Below, piece after piece: positions 8,547-16,484 of a stretch of 40,752 nt of DNA. This stretch comes from Chloroflexota bacterium (lineage in GTDB: Bacteria; Chloroflexota; Anaerolineae; Anaerolineales; Villigracilaceae), in assembly GCA_016219545.1 (NCBI GenBank), contig JACRMH010000068.1, positions 1 through 40,752 on the forward strand. Reading direction: 5' to 3'. The position numbers were made by a program, and so were the translations under genes. The stretch's first letter is position 1. Each line of letters opens with the position of its first letter. The notes under the pieces are model-generated. The model was not told where the DNA came from. It worked only from the letters and a program-made list of their open reading frames with translations, and made no database searches.

Positions 8547-9119
8547 TTACGCAAACTGTTCCAAATTGACCGCCACCAGCGGAAGCGCTTCGTCCACGAA
8601 TTTTTCGAGGGCGGGGCGTTTTTTTGTGTGACTGTAATGGGAAGCCAGCCCATAGATGGCCCACGTCGCAACCGTGGCCGGAATTTCAGCGGGGACTTTC
8701 GATTTTGATTGTTCAAGCCAGTGAGATAACAAACCAAATATTTGTTGTTTGATCTGCGCTTCGATCAGCGCTTCAAATTGCTGGTGGGGCTGGGCGCAGT
8801 CTGTGTGCATACGGGAGAGGAATTCACACACCGCCAGAATGAGATTTCTCAGATTATCCGAACTGTAGTGACAGACATTCAATGTCCGTTTTTCGATCTC
8901 CTGCATGAACATCTGGCTGATCGAATAATCGAGCAGGGCGTACTTATCTTGAAAGTGGGCGTAAAAGGTGGCGCGATTAATTTGCGCCTTGTCGGTCACA
9001 TCCTGTACGGAGATGGTCTCGAAATTTTTTTCGGCGAGTAGATCTTCAAAGGACCGCAGGATCAGCCCGCGGGTACGTTTGATGCGCGGGTCGAGTTTTT
9101 CATCGGGGTTAGGCAACAC
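8547..9119 (-). CDS. TetR/AcrR family transcriptional regulator
   Basis: A 190-residue repressor. Residues ~15-60 form the TetR helix-turn-helix (ISVQDVTDKAQINRATFYAHF, with the usual TFYAHFxDK ending). The C-terminal two thirds are the ligand and dimer domain. The start is a GTG at 9119 with GAGGAGA just upstream. It is divergent from the LUD/F420/VOC operon, and two similar palindromes lie in the shared spacer, so it most likely represses that operon and itself. The inducer is unknown. Confidence 0.9.
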   Translation of the reverse strand: MLPNPDEKLDPRIKRTRGLILRSFEDLLAEKNFETISVQDVTDKAQINRATFYAHFQDKYALLDYSISQMFMQEIEKRTLNVCHYSSDNLRNLILAVCEFLSRMHTDCAQPHQQFEALIEAQIKQQIFGLLSHWLEQSKSKVPAEIPATVATWAIYGLASHYSHTKKRPALEKFVDEALPLVAVNLEQFA

Positions 9120-9130
9120 TTTGTCTCCTC

Positions 9131-9146
9131 TGTTGCTTAGTCAACA
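9131..9146. promoter_or_regulatory. Operator-like palindrome, site 1
   Basis: TGTTGCTTAGTCAACA lies right before the TetR gene's ribosome binding site. It shares the pattern GTTGCTTA-NN-CAAC with site 2. Confidence 0.6.
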
Positions 9147-9203
9147 GTATCAGAATATTGTTGGTTGACTTCGGGGGTACGAAAAGGTAAATTAACAACA
9201 TCT

Positions 9204-9217
9204 GTTGTATAAGCAAC
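9204..9217. promoter_or_regulatory. Operator-like palindrome, site 2
   Basis: GTTGTATAAGCAAC, whose reverse complement GTTGCTTATACAAC matches site 1 at all but two positions. A further perfect repeat, ACAACA-TC-TGTTGT, overlaps it at 9195-9208. It lies 37 bp before the LUD gene. Confidence 0.6.
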
Positions 9218-9253
9218 GGATGTATATTATCAAACAACTCAAGGAGAGTCAAG

Positions 9254-9889
9254 GTGACTATTGAATTTGAAGTTTCTGAAGCAGTTTTTACGCAAATCCC
9301 AACCGATGAACGAATTGAGCGCACAGCAAAAGCGCTTGAAGCGAATAACATCAAAACTTTGATCGCTGAAGATGGTGCGGATGCGAAACGTATTTTCTTT
9401 GAATTGGTTCCGGAAGGCGCTGAGGTTTTTCTCGGCGCATCCGTCACCCTCGAGACATTGGGCATCAAGGATGAAGTTGAAAAGTCAGGACGCTATGATG
9501 CTTTGCGTCCAAAAATGTTCGCAATGAATCGCGAGACTCAGGGAAAGGAGATCCGCAAATTGGGCGGTACACCCGATTACGCGGCCGGCAGTGTTCAGGC
9601 TGTGACTGAAGATGGTCATGTATTGATCGCATCCAACACCGGTAGTCAATTGGGTCCGTATGCTTCCGGCGCAGGCAAGGTGATCTGGGTGGTGGGCGCA
9701 CAGAAGATCGTGAAAGATATCAACGAAGGAATGGAACGCATTCAGGAACACGTCCTTCCGCTTGAAGAAGAACACATGCAGGGTCTTTATAAGGTAAGTA
9801 CTGCGGTGAGCAAATTGTTGATCGTCAATAAAGAGGTTCGGCCCGGCCGCATCACGATGATCATTGTCAAAGAAAAACTTGGTTTCTAA
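9254..9889 (+). CDS. LUD domain-containing protein (LutC/YkgG-like)
   Basis: A 211-residue protein with the LUD fold known from the lactate-utilisation proteins LutB/LutC: ERTAKALEANNIKTLIAEDG, then LGASVTLETLGI, then IASNTGSQLGPYASGAGKVIWVVGAQKIV. It starts at GTG 9254 after AAGGAGAG. It is the first gene of a three-gene operon (15 bp before the next gene) under the divergent TetR gene. No LutA or LutB partner is present, so a role in lactate oxidation is doubtful; a redox or detoxification role with its neighbours is an inference. Confidence 0.85.
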   Translation: MTIEFEVSEAVFTQIPTDERIERTAKALEANNIKTLIAEDGADAKRIFFELVPEGAEVFLGASVTLETLGIKDEVEKSGRYDALRPKMFAMNRETQGKEIRKLGGTPDYAAGSVQAVTEDGHVLIASNTGSQLGPYASGAGKVIWVVGAQKIVKDINEGMERIQEHVLPLEEEHMQGLYKVSTAVSKLLIVNKEVRPGRITMIIVKEKLGF

Positions 9890-9904
9890 AAAAGGAGAAA
9901 TAAG

Positions 9905-10549
9905 ATGAACGTAACAATTATCGGTGCAGGAAATATGGGACGCGGTATCGGAACCCGCGCAGTCGCTGGCGGTCACTCGGTCACTTTTGTGGATGCAAAC
10001 CCCGAGGTCGCTGAAAAGACAGCCGCAGATGTGAAGGCTTCCGCAAAGAATGGCGCGAAGGTTTCCACGTCGAGCCTCGGTGATGCAGTTCTCGGTGATG
10101 TAGTTGTGTTGGCCGTTTGGTATGGCACGAACATCGAGATCGCAAAACAATTGGGTACGAAACTCGCTGGCAAAGTCGTCGTTGATATTGCTAACCCGTT
10201 GAATTCCACCTATGATGGCCTTGCCACTGCACCTGATTCATCTTCCGCGGAAGATCTGGCAAAGGCCATTGCTTCCGGTGCGAAAGTGGTCAAGGCTTTC
10301 AACACCACCTTCGCAGGGACGCTTCTTTCTGAACAGGCAACTGGTCAGCCTCTCGATGTATTTATTGCCGGCGACGATGCCGATGCGAAAAGCCAGGTCT
10401 CGCAATTGGTCACCGATGGTGGAATGCGCGCCATTGATGCAGGTCCGCTCCACCGCGCGCGTCAGATCGAAGCCATGCAGTTATTGCACATTACTCTTCA
10501 AGGAACTCTGGGAACAAATTGGGGCAGTGCTCTTAAGATCATTGGGTAA
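9905..10549 (+). CDS. NADPH-dependent F420 reductase-like oxidoreductase
   Basis: A 214-residue protein with an N-terminal Rossmann motif IIGAGNMGRG (residues 5-14), followed by VVVLAVWYGTN, VVDIANPLN and VVKAFNTTFAGTL. That is the arrangement of the F420_oxidored family (NADPH:F420 oxidoreductase and relatives). AAAGGAGAAATAAG precedes the ATG. Second gene of the TetR-controlled operon. F420 use cannot be proved from the sequence; a plain NAD(P)-dependent reductase is the alternative. Confidence 0.88.
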   Translation: MNVTIIGAGNMGRGIGTRAVAGGHSVTFVDANPEVAEKTAADVKASAKNGAKVSTSSLGDAVLGDVVVLAVWYGTNIEIAKQLGTKLAGKVVVDIANPLNSTYDGLATAPDSSSAEDLAKAIASGAKVVKAFNTTFAGTLLSEQATGQPLDVFIAGDDADAKSQVSQLVTDGGMRAIDAGPLHRARQIEAMQLLHITLQGTLGTNWGSALKIIG

Positions 10550-10556
10550 TATCAAA

Positions 10557-10588
10557 TGGGGAGCAGGGTCAGAAGACACTGCTCCCCA
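10557..10588. other. Intercistronic hairpin
   Basis: A perfect 10-bp inverted repeat, TGGGGAGCAG / CTGCTCCCCA, with a 12-base loop lies between the F420-reductase-like and VOC genes. No T-run follows on the plus strand, so it is more likely an mRNA processing or stabilising hairpin or an attenuator than a full terminator. Confidence 0.6.
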
Positions 10589-10606
10589 AAAAGTTTAGAG
10601 GTGAAT

Positions 10607-11521
10607 ATGAACACACAGACAAAGACTCCCGCTCAGACAGATTTTTCGATTCATCCCGCCACCTTGCTTGGTCATGTTTCATTGAGAGTTGCCAACCTGG
10701 AAAATCAACTTCTGTTCTATCAGAAGGTGCTTGGATTCAAACTGCATTGGCGCAAAGAGAACAAGGCAGGTCTCGGCGCGGGCGGCGCGGATTTGCTGCA
10801 GCTCACCGAAGAATCAAACTTAAAGAAATATCGCCGCGTGACGGGACTCTATCACTTTGCAATCCTGTTCCCCAACCGCCGCGAACTTGCGCGAGCCATT
10901 GCGCGCTTGTTCGCACTGAAGTACCGTAATCATCCCACCGATCACATCATGACCAAGACCACTTATCTGGATGACCCCGAAGGCAACGGCATTGAGTTGT
11001 ATTGTGAATCGCCTGAAGATGGAGTCTTCACCATCGAAAATAATGATTTTGTCACCCGCCGCGCCGATGGTACATTAAGTGACGGCCGCGAACCCCTGGA
11101 TGTGGACGCATTGTTCACTCATCTAAAAGAGGATGACAAACTCGATACGCCCATTCCTCCCGAAACGCGCGTGGGACATGTCCATTTGCATGTTCGCAAC
11201 GTTCAGGAAGCCGTGGACTTTTATCACGGCGTCATCGGCTTCGATGTGATGGGACTTTCATCCACATTTCAGGCTGCCTTCATTTCTGCGGGCGGTTATC
11301 ACCACCATTTGGGATTAAACGCCTGGCAGGGTGAGGGCGCCCCGCCTCCACCGGCCGACGCAGTAGGACTGCGTTACTTCACAGTGGACTTTGCAAACAA
11401 AGCAGCCTTGGATGAAGTCGTCAAAAGAATAGATGATGCCGGAATTCCATCCAACCAAATAGAAGACGGTTTATTGGTGTATGACCCGTCTCAAAATGGG
11501 GTTGTGTTGAGGACAAGATAA
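10607..11521 (+). CDS. VOC family protein, catechol-2,3-dioxygenase-like (two domains)
   Basis: A 304-residue protein with two vicinal-oxygen-chelate modules, residues ~18-145 and ~185-304, as in CatE-type extradiol ring-cleaving dioxygenases. Module 1 keeps all three candidate metal ligands: His in LGHVSLRV, His in GLYHFAIL and Glu in GIELYCE. Module 2 has the two His positions (VGHVHLHV, HHHLGLN) but GVVLRTR in place of the Glu segment. The ATG at 10607 with GAGGTG upstream is preferred to the earlier ATG at 10556, whose 17 extra codons are made of the hairpin. Last gene of the operon, followed by a terminator. Substrate unknown. Confidence 0.88.
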   Translation: MNTQTKTPAQTDFSIHPATLLGHVSLRVANLENQLLFYQKVLGFKLHWRKENKAGLGAGGADLLQLTEESNLKKYRRVTGLYHFAILFPNRRELARAIARLFALKYRNHPTDHIMTKTTYLDDPEGNGIELYCESPEDGVFTIENNDFVTRRADGTLSDGREPLDVDALFTHLKEDDKLDTPIPPETRVGHVHLHVRNVQEAVDFYHGVIGFDVMGLSSTFQAAFISAGGYHHHLGLNAWQGEGAPPPPADAVGLRYFTVDFANKAALDEVVKRIDDAGIPSNQIEDGLLVYDPSQNGVVLRTR

Positions 11522-11529
11522 ATTCAAAA

Positions 11530-11559
11530 ACGTCTCGCAATAATGCGGGGCGTTTTTTT
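11530..11559 (+). terminator. Rho-independent terminator of the TetR-controlled operon
   Basis: Stem ACGTCTCGC / GCGGGGCGT (9 bp with two G-U pairs) with an AATAAT loop, followed by seven T residues, nine bases after the VOC stop codon. Confidence 0.85.
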
Positions 11560-11591
11560 GTTGACGAGGAAGAAGCCGGGACATATCGCGT

Positions 11592-11638
11592 TATAATTCA
11601 AACCGCAAATCCAAAATCCACAAATCGGAAATAACCTC
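11592..11638 (+). promoter_or_regulatory. surE leader with TATAAT box
   Basis: A TATAAT at 11592-11597 is followed by an A/C-rich leader containing ATCCAAAATCC and CAAATCGGAAAT before the ATG. The same words in the same order occur before glyQ (40390-40440). No good -35 box was found. Confidence 0.4.
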
Positions 11639-12403
11639 ATGCATATTTTAGTAACCAACGATGACGGCGTACAAGCCCCCGGACTTTTAGCTCTTGCGCA
11701 GGAAATGCGTAAACTCGGTAAAGTGACCGTCTTTGCGCCAGATAAGAACTGGTCGGCCTCAGGGCATGTCAAAACAATGGAACGTCCCCTGCGGGTGAGG
11801 GAAGTTATGCTTGCCGATGGAACGAACGCTTTTGCTTCCGATGGCGCGCCTTCAGATTGTGTCGCCCTCCCTTTGCTGGGACTGATCGAAGAACAAATTG
11901 ACCTTGTCGTTTCTGGGATCAACCCGAACGCCAACGTCGGACATGATGTCACCTACTCGGGTACGGTCACGGCCGCGATGGAAGCTGTTATTGCCGGGGT
12001 GAAAGGCATTGCCGTCTCGCTTGATTCTCCGGATGGTTTCAAAGAAAAATTGGATTATTCGGCTGCCGCCAGTGTGGCACGCCGCATCGCTGAAAAAGTG
12101 ATCGCGGATGATGCTCTTGAAGGCGTGGTGATGAATGTCAACGTGCCTTACTTGAAGGAAATTGAACTTAGGGGATACATGGTCACCCGCCAGGGATTGC
12201 GCGTTTACCGAGATGCCCTTGATGAACGCATTGACCCGCGCGGTCATCCTTATTTCTGGATCGGCGGCGAAGCGCCCACAGGAGTCAACGAGCCCGGTAC
12301 GGATTTTGGCGCATTGCGCGAAGGTTATGTTTCCATTACGCCATTGCATTTAGATTTGACCCATTACAAGGCTATGGATGAGATCAAGAAGTGGAAGTTC
12401 TAA
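11639..12403 (+). CDS. surE: 5'/3'-nucleotidase SurE
   Basis: A 254-residue metal-dependent phosphatase acting on nucleoside 5'- and 3'-monophosphates. It opens MHILVTNDDGVQAPG with metal ligands Asp8 and Asp9, then Ser39 in NWSASGH and Asn95 in VVSGINPNANVG, matching the known four-ligand pattern of the family. GHDVTYSGTVTAAMEA is also conserved. Length is typical. The stop codon overlaps the next start by one base (TAATG), indicating translational coupling to the small CPRC protein. Confidence 0.96.
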   Translation: MHILVTNDDGVQAPGLLALAQEMRKLGKVTVFAPDKNWSASGHVKTMERPLRVREVMLADGTNAFASDGAPSDCVALPLLGLIEEQIDLVVSGINPNANVGHDVTYSGTVTAAMEAVIAGVKGIAVSLDSPDGFKEKLDYSAAASVARRIAEKVIADDALEGVVMNVNVPYLKEIELRGYMVTRQGLRVYRDALDERIDPRGHPYFWIGGEAPTGVNEPGTDFGALREGYVSITPLHLDLTHYKAMDEIKKWKF

Positions 12404-12687
12404 TGAGTTTTCTACAAAAGTTTTTCGGCGGATCATCTGCCAAACCTGAAAAAAGATATTACACCTTCTCTGTCAAATGCCCGCGCTGCGGCGAGATCAT
12501 CTCAGGTCGTGTGGATCTGGACAATGACCCAAGCGTTGAATACGAAGAAGGCGGTGACGTGTACTACGCCCGCAAAGTATTGATGGGGGATGGCAGGTGT
12601 TTTCAACGTGTGGAAGTTACATTCAAATTCACACGCGCCCGCACATTGATCGAGCAGCATGTTACGGGTGGAGAATTCGTTTCGTGA
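12403..12687 (+). CDS. Small protein with a CPRCG knuckle (94 aa)
   Basis: An unrecognised 94-residue protein. After a short amphipathic N-terminus it has VKCPRCGEIISGRVDLDND, a single zinc-knuckle-like CxxC, and then a beta-rich part with a lone Cys in GDGRCFQRVEVTF. Only one CxxC pair is present, so metal binding would need a partner or dimer. The start is set by the TAATG overlap with surE, which favours coupled translation and makes the gene credible. Confidence 0.75.
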   Translation: MSFLQKFFGGSSAKPEKRYYTFSVKCPRCGEIISGRVDLDNDPSVEYEEGGDVYYARKVLMGDGRCFQRVEVTFKFTRARTLIEQHVTGGEFVS

Positions 12688-12722
12688 CAAAACCAAATAT
12701 CGGAAAATAAAGGATACTTCTT

Positions 12723-13112
12723 ATGCCACAATTTACCTCCCCTCCCAATCCGCAGGCCTTTTACGAACAGGTCTGGAGCATTGTCCGCCAGATACCGCGC
12801 GGAAAAGTTGCCACTTATGGACAGATCGCAAAATTGCTCCCGCCTCCGGCTGGCGTGGAAATTGAAACTTATGTTGCCTTTGGTCCGCTGTGGGTGGGCG
12901 GCGCCATGGCGCACTGTCCCGAGGATGTCCCCTGGCACCGCGTGATCAACTCAAAGGGCGAGATCAGCGAGCGCGACGGCGCAGGCGCCCGCAGGCAGCG
13001 CTTACTGCTTGAAGAGGAAAAAGTCTTCTTTAATGACAGGGGTCGTATCTATTTGAAACAATTTGGCTGGAACGGCTCGGCCGGTGACGTGGTTCAAGAA
13101 ACCTTGTTCTAG
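12723..13112 (+). CDS. Alkyltransferase-like protein (ATL, MGMT family)
   Basis: A 129-residue protein of the O6-alkylguanine-DNA alkyltransferase DNA-binding domain: FYEQVWSIVRQIPRGKVATYGQIAKLL holds the helix-turn-helix. The normal active-site PCHRV is here PWHRV, with Trp71 in place of the acceptor Cys, then VINSKGEIS. This marks alkyltransferase-like proteins, which flip and bind O6-alkylguanine without repairing it and hand the lesion to nucleotide excision repair. AAAGGATA precedes the ATG. It lacks the N-terminal half of full Ogt proteins. Confidence 0.92.
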   Translation: MPQFTSPPNPQAFYEQVWSIVRQIPRGKVATYGQIAKLLPPPAGVEIETYVAFGPLWVGGAMAHCPEDVPWHRVINSKGEISERDGAGARRQRLLLEEEKVFFNDRGRIYLKQFGWNGSAGDVVQETLF

Positions 13113-13178
13113 GAGGGGCCGGTCATCCCGCCCTGCCGGATTCCATTCTCAACATAAAGTAAACATCAGACAGGATCT

Positions 13179-13970
13179 ATGATCAATCAAGATATGCTCA
13201 GGGTAAAAGACCCCGAAGAAAAAAAACAAGGAATAATTTTCGCCGCGATCATCGGATGTGTTACGGGTACGATCATCGCGATCGCCACGAGTTTTATCAA
13301 TACCTGGGTCTTCCGTGACCTCCCCTTATATTTAAATTGGAAGTCCATTGCTTTCGCTTGGCTCATGTGGACAGTGTTGTTGGGACTCTTGGCCGGAATT
13401 ACATGGCTATCTTCCGAAGGCTGGAAAAGCATCGTACTTTCTGCCGGTTGCATGTCGCTCACGATCCTGATCTTTAATTTCATACAAAGTTCAGATGGAG
13501 TCATGCTCAACATCGTCGTTCTTATGGGACTGCTGCTTCCCTTCACTGCCATGCTAAGTCCGCTGGCGTTCATTTTCTTTTGGCTCGCTTATCGTTTTGT
13601 TGAGTCGAAACATTTACAAGTTTGGTCCCGCATTAGAGTGGTCGTTTTGAATGTTATTGTTATTTTTGTGGTTGGGGCTTTGCCTGGTCTTTATGTAAAA
13701 TTTGACGCCAGGACCGAGCAGGCGGTACGCCTTGTTCATGGCATTTTGCAGGATGCGCCAAATACACTTCACAGGTCATTGTTGAAAACCGAAGGTCTCG
13801 CCGATCATATGGGTAAGCCTTACACGCTCAGCCAATCCCCGTCTGAATTTTCAACCGTCGGTATAGATGTGACCGCGCACTATGATGATGGCTATACCAT
13901 TATCTGTACGGTGGTTTTATATCCGGGAAGCGATCCCGTCATTACACCTTGCAGGGGACAGACGCCTTAA
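13179..13970 (+). CDS. Membrane protein of unknown function
   Basis: A 263-residue protein with about six membrane helices in the first ~175 residues (roughly 17-38, 50-76, 86-105, 111-145 as a pair, 153-173). A C-terminal soluble domain follows, probably outside the membrane, with AHYDDGYTIICTVVLYPGSDPVITPC. ACAGGA precedes the ATG. No family recognised. Convergent with holA; the two stop codons abut. Confidence 0.75.
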   Translation: MINQDMLRVKDPEEKKQGIIFAAIIGCVTGTIIAIATSFINTWVFRDLPLYLNWKSIAFAWLMWTVLLGLLAGITWLSSEGWKSIVLSAGCMSLTILIFNFIQSSDGVMLNIVVLMGLLLPFTAMLSPLAFIFFWLAYRFVESKHLQVWSRIRVVVLNVIVIFVVGALPGLYVKFDARTEQAVRLVHGILQDAPNTLHRSLLKTEGLADHMGKPYTLSQSPSEFSTVGIDVTAHYDDGYTIICTVVLYPGSDPVITPCRGQTP

Positions 13971-14939
13971 TTATTTTCCCGCCAGTTCAATGATCAACGT
14001 ATCCAGAGCCAGTTCCAATGTGATCCGGCTCGTTTTGACTCTTTCGTCAATGCTCAATAATGTGTGATAAATATTTTCGAGCGACTCGATGGTAAACCTT
14101 CCCGCCTGTCCACTTGTCTTCTCGGCAACGAAGGGATGCACACCCAGCGCACGTGCTACATCATCCTTGTTGCCGCGTCCATCTAAAATTTCGCGCGCTT
14201 GAAGGATCAACCTGAATTGACGTACAACCATGCCCCACAACGAGAACGGGTCTTCATTCTCAAGCAGGCGATGTAAAAGTTTTTGCGCGACTTTGCCATT
14301 GCCCTGCGACAGCGCATCCACGAAATCAAAAACACTTTGCTGGGATGTGACGATACAAACCGCTTCCACATCGGACCCTTGAACTGGTCTTGCCCAATTG
14401 ACATAAGCCAGCAGCTTTGAAATTTCCATCCCCGCCTGACGGGTATCCACGCCGACCATTTCAGCGAGTTTGGCGGCGGCAGACGGTTCGATCTTGCCCT
14501 GCTGATTCTTCGCTTCGTTGATGATCCAGCCGGCCATGTCCCTTTGCTTTGGAAGCATGAAGGCTTGGGATTTGACTAAAGAAGAATTCTTTTCCGCCCA
14601 TTTCAGCAGCCAATGCTTTATGGTTTCCTTTGGTTCGATCAATTCATGAATCACCAGCTTGACCGAATCCGGCGCTTTGCTGATGTATTCTTCAAACTTT
14701 TTGCGCGAGGTTGGATTATTGTATTTTGACGATGGGTTGGACAATACAACAAGCCGCTTCGGCGCGAGGAAGGGCGTGGCATTCAGCGCGTTGTTGAATT
14801 CCTCATCGCTCATGGAGCGTGATTCAAAGTGCGCGGTGTTCATCCCTGCGGTAGTAGGGTCGCTAAAATCTGACTCGAAATCCTTGAGCCTGCGCGTAAT
14901 GGCAAATTCATCGTTGCCGTAGAGGATGAAGATATTCAT
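13971..14939 (-). CDS. holA: DNA polymerase III subunit delta
   Basis: A 322-residue clamp-loader subunit. It opens MNIFILYGNDEFAITRRL, the AAA+-like first strand with the degenerate loop typical of delta. LAPKRLVVLSNP, the lid region with ELIEPKETIKHWL, and the C-terminal helical domain (QSVFDFVDALSQGNGKVAQK, LWGMVVRQFRLILQAREI) all match HolA. The frame extends upstream to 15227, but that extension lies antisense to the next gene, so the ATG at 14939 is used. Family sequence identity is usually low, but the domain order is clear. Confidence 0.93.
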   Translation of the reverse strand: MNIFILYGNDEFAITRRLKDFESDFSDPTTAGMNTAHFESRSMSDEEFNNALNATPFLAPKRLVVLSNPSSKYNNPTSRKKFEEYISKAPDSVKLVIHELIEPKETIKHWLLKWAEKNSSLVKSQAFMLPKQRDMAGWIINEAKNQQGKIEPSAAAKLAEMVGVDTRQAGMEISKLLAYVNWARPVQGSDVEAVCIVTSQQSVFDFVDALSQGNGKVAQKLLHRLLENEDPFSLWGMVVRQFRLILQAREILDGRGNKDDVARALGVHPFVAEKTSGQAGRFTIESLENIYHTLLSIDERVKTSRITLELALDTLIIELAGK

Positions 14940-14948
14940 AGAATGTTG

Positions 14949-14968
14949 GGGCGCGATATATCGCGCCC
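14949..14968. repeat. Perfect 20-bp palindrome
   Basis: GGGCGCGATATATCGCGCCC, perfectly self-complementary, fills the spacer between the DUF6391 stop and the holA start. It may be a distant relative of the GTAGGGGCG repeats. Confidence 0.8.
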
Positions 14969-15454
14969 TTACTTGGTTATTACCCGATGTACACCCTTGC
15001 GAATTGGAATGATGTCCAAGATCTGCATATTTCCCATGTTGGCATCTGTGGTGTAGCGTTGCTGCAAAATGGGACCTAGCGGTCTTGCAAGCAGAACGCC
15101 AAGGATGGCGAAGGTCACAGCCAGCGGCAGGAGCACGAGTCTCGTCAGTGTGGATTTGGCCAATCGCATCACAGACCAGCTCAAGGTACCGGCAAGAAGC
15201 GCTGTGGTGGCGAAGTTGGTCCCGCATCCTTCATGGATGGCTAGTCCACTTTCACCTTCGCGTAATCTTTCCAGTGCTTCCGTCGCATTGGACCAAACAT
15301 CCTGTATTGAAAAATCGCCGAGCAGGAAAAATCCGGTCGGGTTGGAATGTCCGGCCATGCGCCCCTTGTGAGAACGCTCAAGCATGTGAAGCGTGGCGTG
15401 TTCGAGCGCATGGTTGCGCCGGGTTTCGAGAATGTAGGGAAGGTCGAGGATCAT
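14969..15454 (-). CDS. DUF6391 family membrane protein
   Basis: A 161-residue protein opening with YILETRRNHALEHATLHML, the histidine-rich segment typical of DUF6391. GLAIHEGCGTNFATTALLAG follows, then one or two membrane helices (about residues 95-135). The ATG at 15454 is chosen over the upstream start at 15508 because conserved sequence begins just after it and a TATAAT on the same strand lies six bases upstream. Function unknown. It lies between the dihydrouridine synthase and holA genes on the same strand. Confidence 0.8.
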   Translation of the reverse strand: MILDLPYILETRRNHALEHATLHMLERSHKGRMAGHSNPTGFFLLGDFSIQDVWSNATEALERLREGESGLAIHEGCGTNFATTALLAGTLSWSVMRLAKSTLTRLVLLPLAVTFAILGVLLARPLGPILQQRYTTDANMGNMQILDIIPIRKGVHRVITK

Positions 15455-15470
15455 GATGTGATTATATCCT

Positions 15471-16433
15471 TTACGCTGTGGCAGCGTAAACCTGGTTGAG
15501 CATTTCAAGAAATTCGCCCGAAGGCATTGGCTTGAGGATCTGTTTGCGTGTTTCGCGTGTGAGTGTTTTCATAAGCAGATACTGCACCGCATACTTGCGG
15601 AATAAGCGTTGACCATCTTCGTCGCCATAGAACTCAACACTCTTGGCAAGGTGAGTATGAACGGTTCGTTTAACCATTTCAGGCGAGACTTGTTCACGAT
15701 CCAATCGCGCAAAGATCCAGGGGTTTGCAAGCGCGGCGCGACCGATCATGACGGCGTCACAGCCTGTGTAGCGCTTCAGCTTTTCAATATCTTCCACGAG
15801 CTTCACGTCACCGTTGCCGATGACGGGAATTTTTACAGCGGACTTCACTTCCGCAATCGCATCCCAATTCGCGGTGCCGCTATAACTTTGTTCCTTTGTG
15901 CGACCATGGATCGCGATCAACGAGCCGCCGCATTCTTCAACAATGCGCGCGATGAGTTTATAGTTTTGATTCCGTTCCCATCCCAAACGTATCTTGCCTG
16001 TCACCGGTACTTTGAGCTTTGCACTGAGCTTGGTGAAGGTCCGCGCGATCTTAAGCGGCGACTTCATCATGCCCACGCCTGCGCCGCGATGCGAAACGCT
16101 CTTTGCCGGACAGCCCATGTTGATGTCAATAATATCCGGTCCCCAATCCTGTACACGCAAGGCGGCCTCGAGAATTTTGTTGGGGTCATCCCCGTATAGT
16201 TGAAAAGTGACAGGTCTTTCCACATCCTGATAATAAAGTTTTTTCGCAGGCTGTTTCGACTTGCTCAAAACCCTTTCGACCTGAACGAATTCAGAGTAAC
16301 TCATCGCCGAACCAAACTCGCGGCAAAGGGAACGGAAAGGCCAGTCGGAGTAACCATCCATGGGCGCAAGGATTGCGTCACCGTAGACGGGGATATCACG
16401 AATATAAAAAACGGGGGAATTTAAGTTTGTCAT
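15471..16433 (-). CDS. tRNA-dihydrouridine synthase (Dus family)
   Basis: A 320-residue FMN enzyme that reduces uridine to dihydrouridine in tRNA. ILAPMDGYSDWPFR near the N-terminus, catalytic Cys108 in INMGCPAKSV, GKIRLGW, IAIHGRTKEQSYSG and IGNGDV are the Dus landmarks, and VMIGRAALANPWIF is the phosphate-binding end of the TIM barrel. The ATG at 16433 is preferred to 16454, which overlaps a TATACT-like box. The DusB subfamily is the likeliest, but I do not assign it. It diverges from the YdjM-like gene. Confidence 0.93.
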   Translation of the reverse strand: MTNLNSPVFYIRDIPVYGDAILAPMDGYSDWPFRSLCREFGSAMSYSEFVQVERVLSKSKQPAKKLYYQDVERPVTFQLYGDDPNKILEAALRVQDWGPDIIDINMGCPAKSVSHRGAGVGMMKSPLKIARTFTKLSAKLKVPVTGKIRLGWERNQNYKLIARIVEECGGSLIAIHGRTKEQSYSGTANWDAIAEVKSAVKIPVIGNGDVKLVEDIEKLKRYTGCDAVMIGRAALANPWIFARLDREQVSPEMVKRTVHTHLAKSVEFYGDEDGQRLFRKYAVQYLLMKTLTRETRKQILKPMPSGEFLEMLNQVYAATA

Positions 16434-16484
16434 GTTTATAATCAACTCAAACATAGTATAACTGGTTTAAATTAGGAACAAACG

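Noticed and set aside
9485..10150. 221-codon minus-strand frame
   Set aside because: It is antisense to the LUD and F420-reductase-like genes, both of which have clear family motifs and ribosome binding sites.
14940..15227. N-terminal extension of holA
   Set aside because: The added ~96 residues are antisense of DUF6391; HolA homology starts exactly at the ATG at 14939.
15609..16199. 196-codon plus-strand frame
   Set aside because: Antisense of the dihydrouridine synthase gene; no family features.
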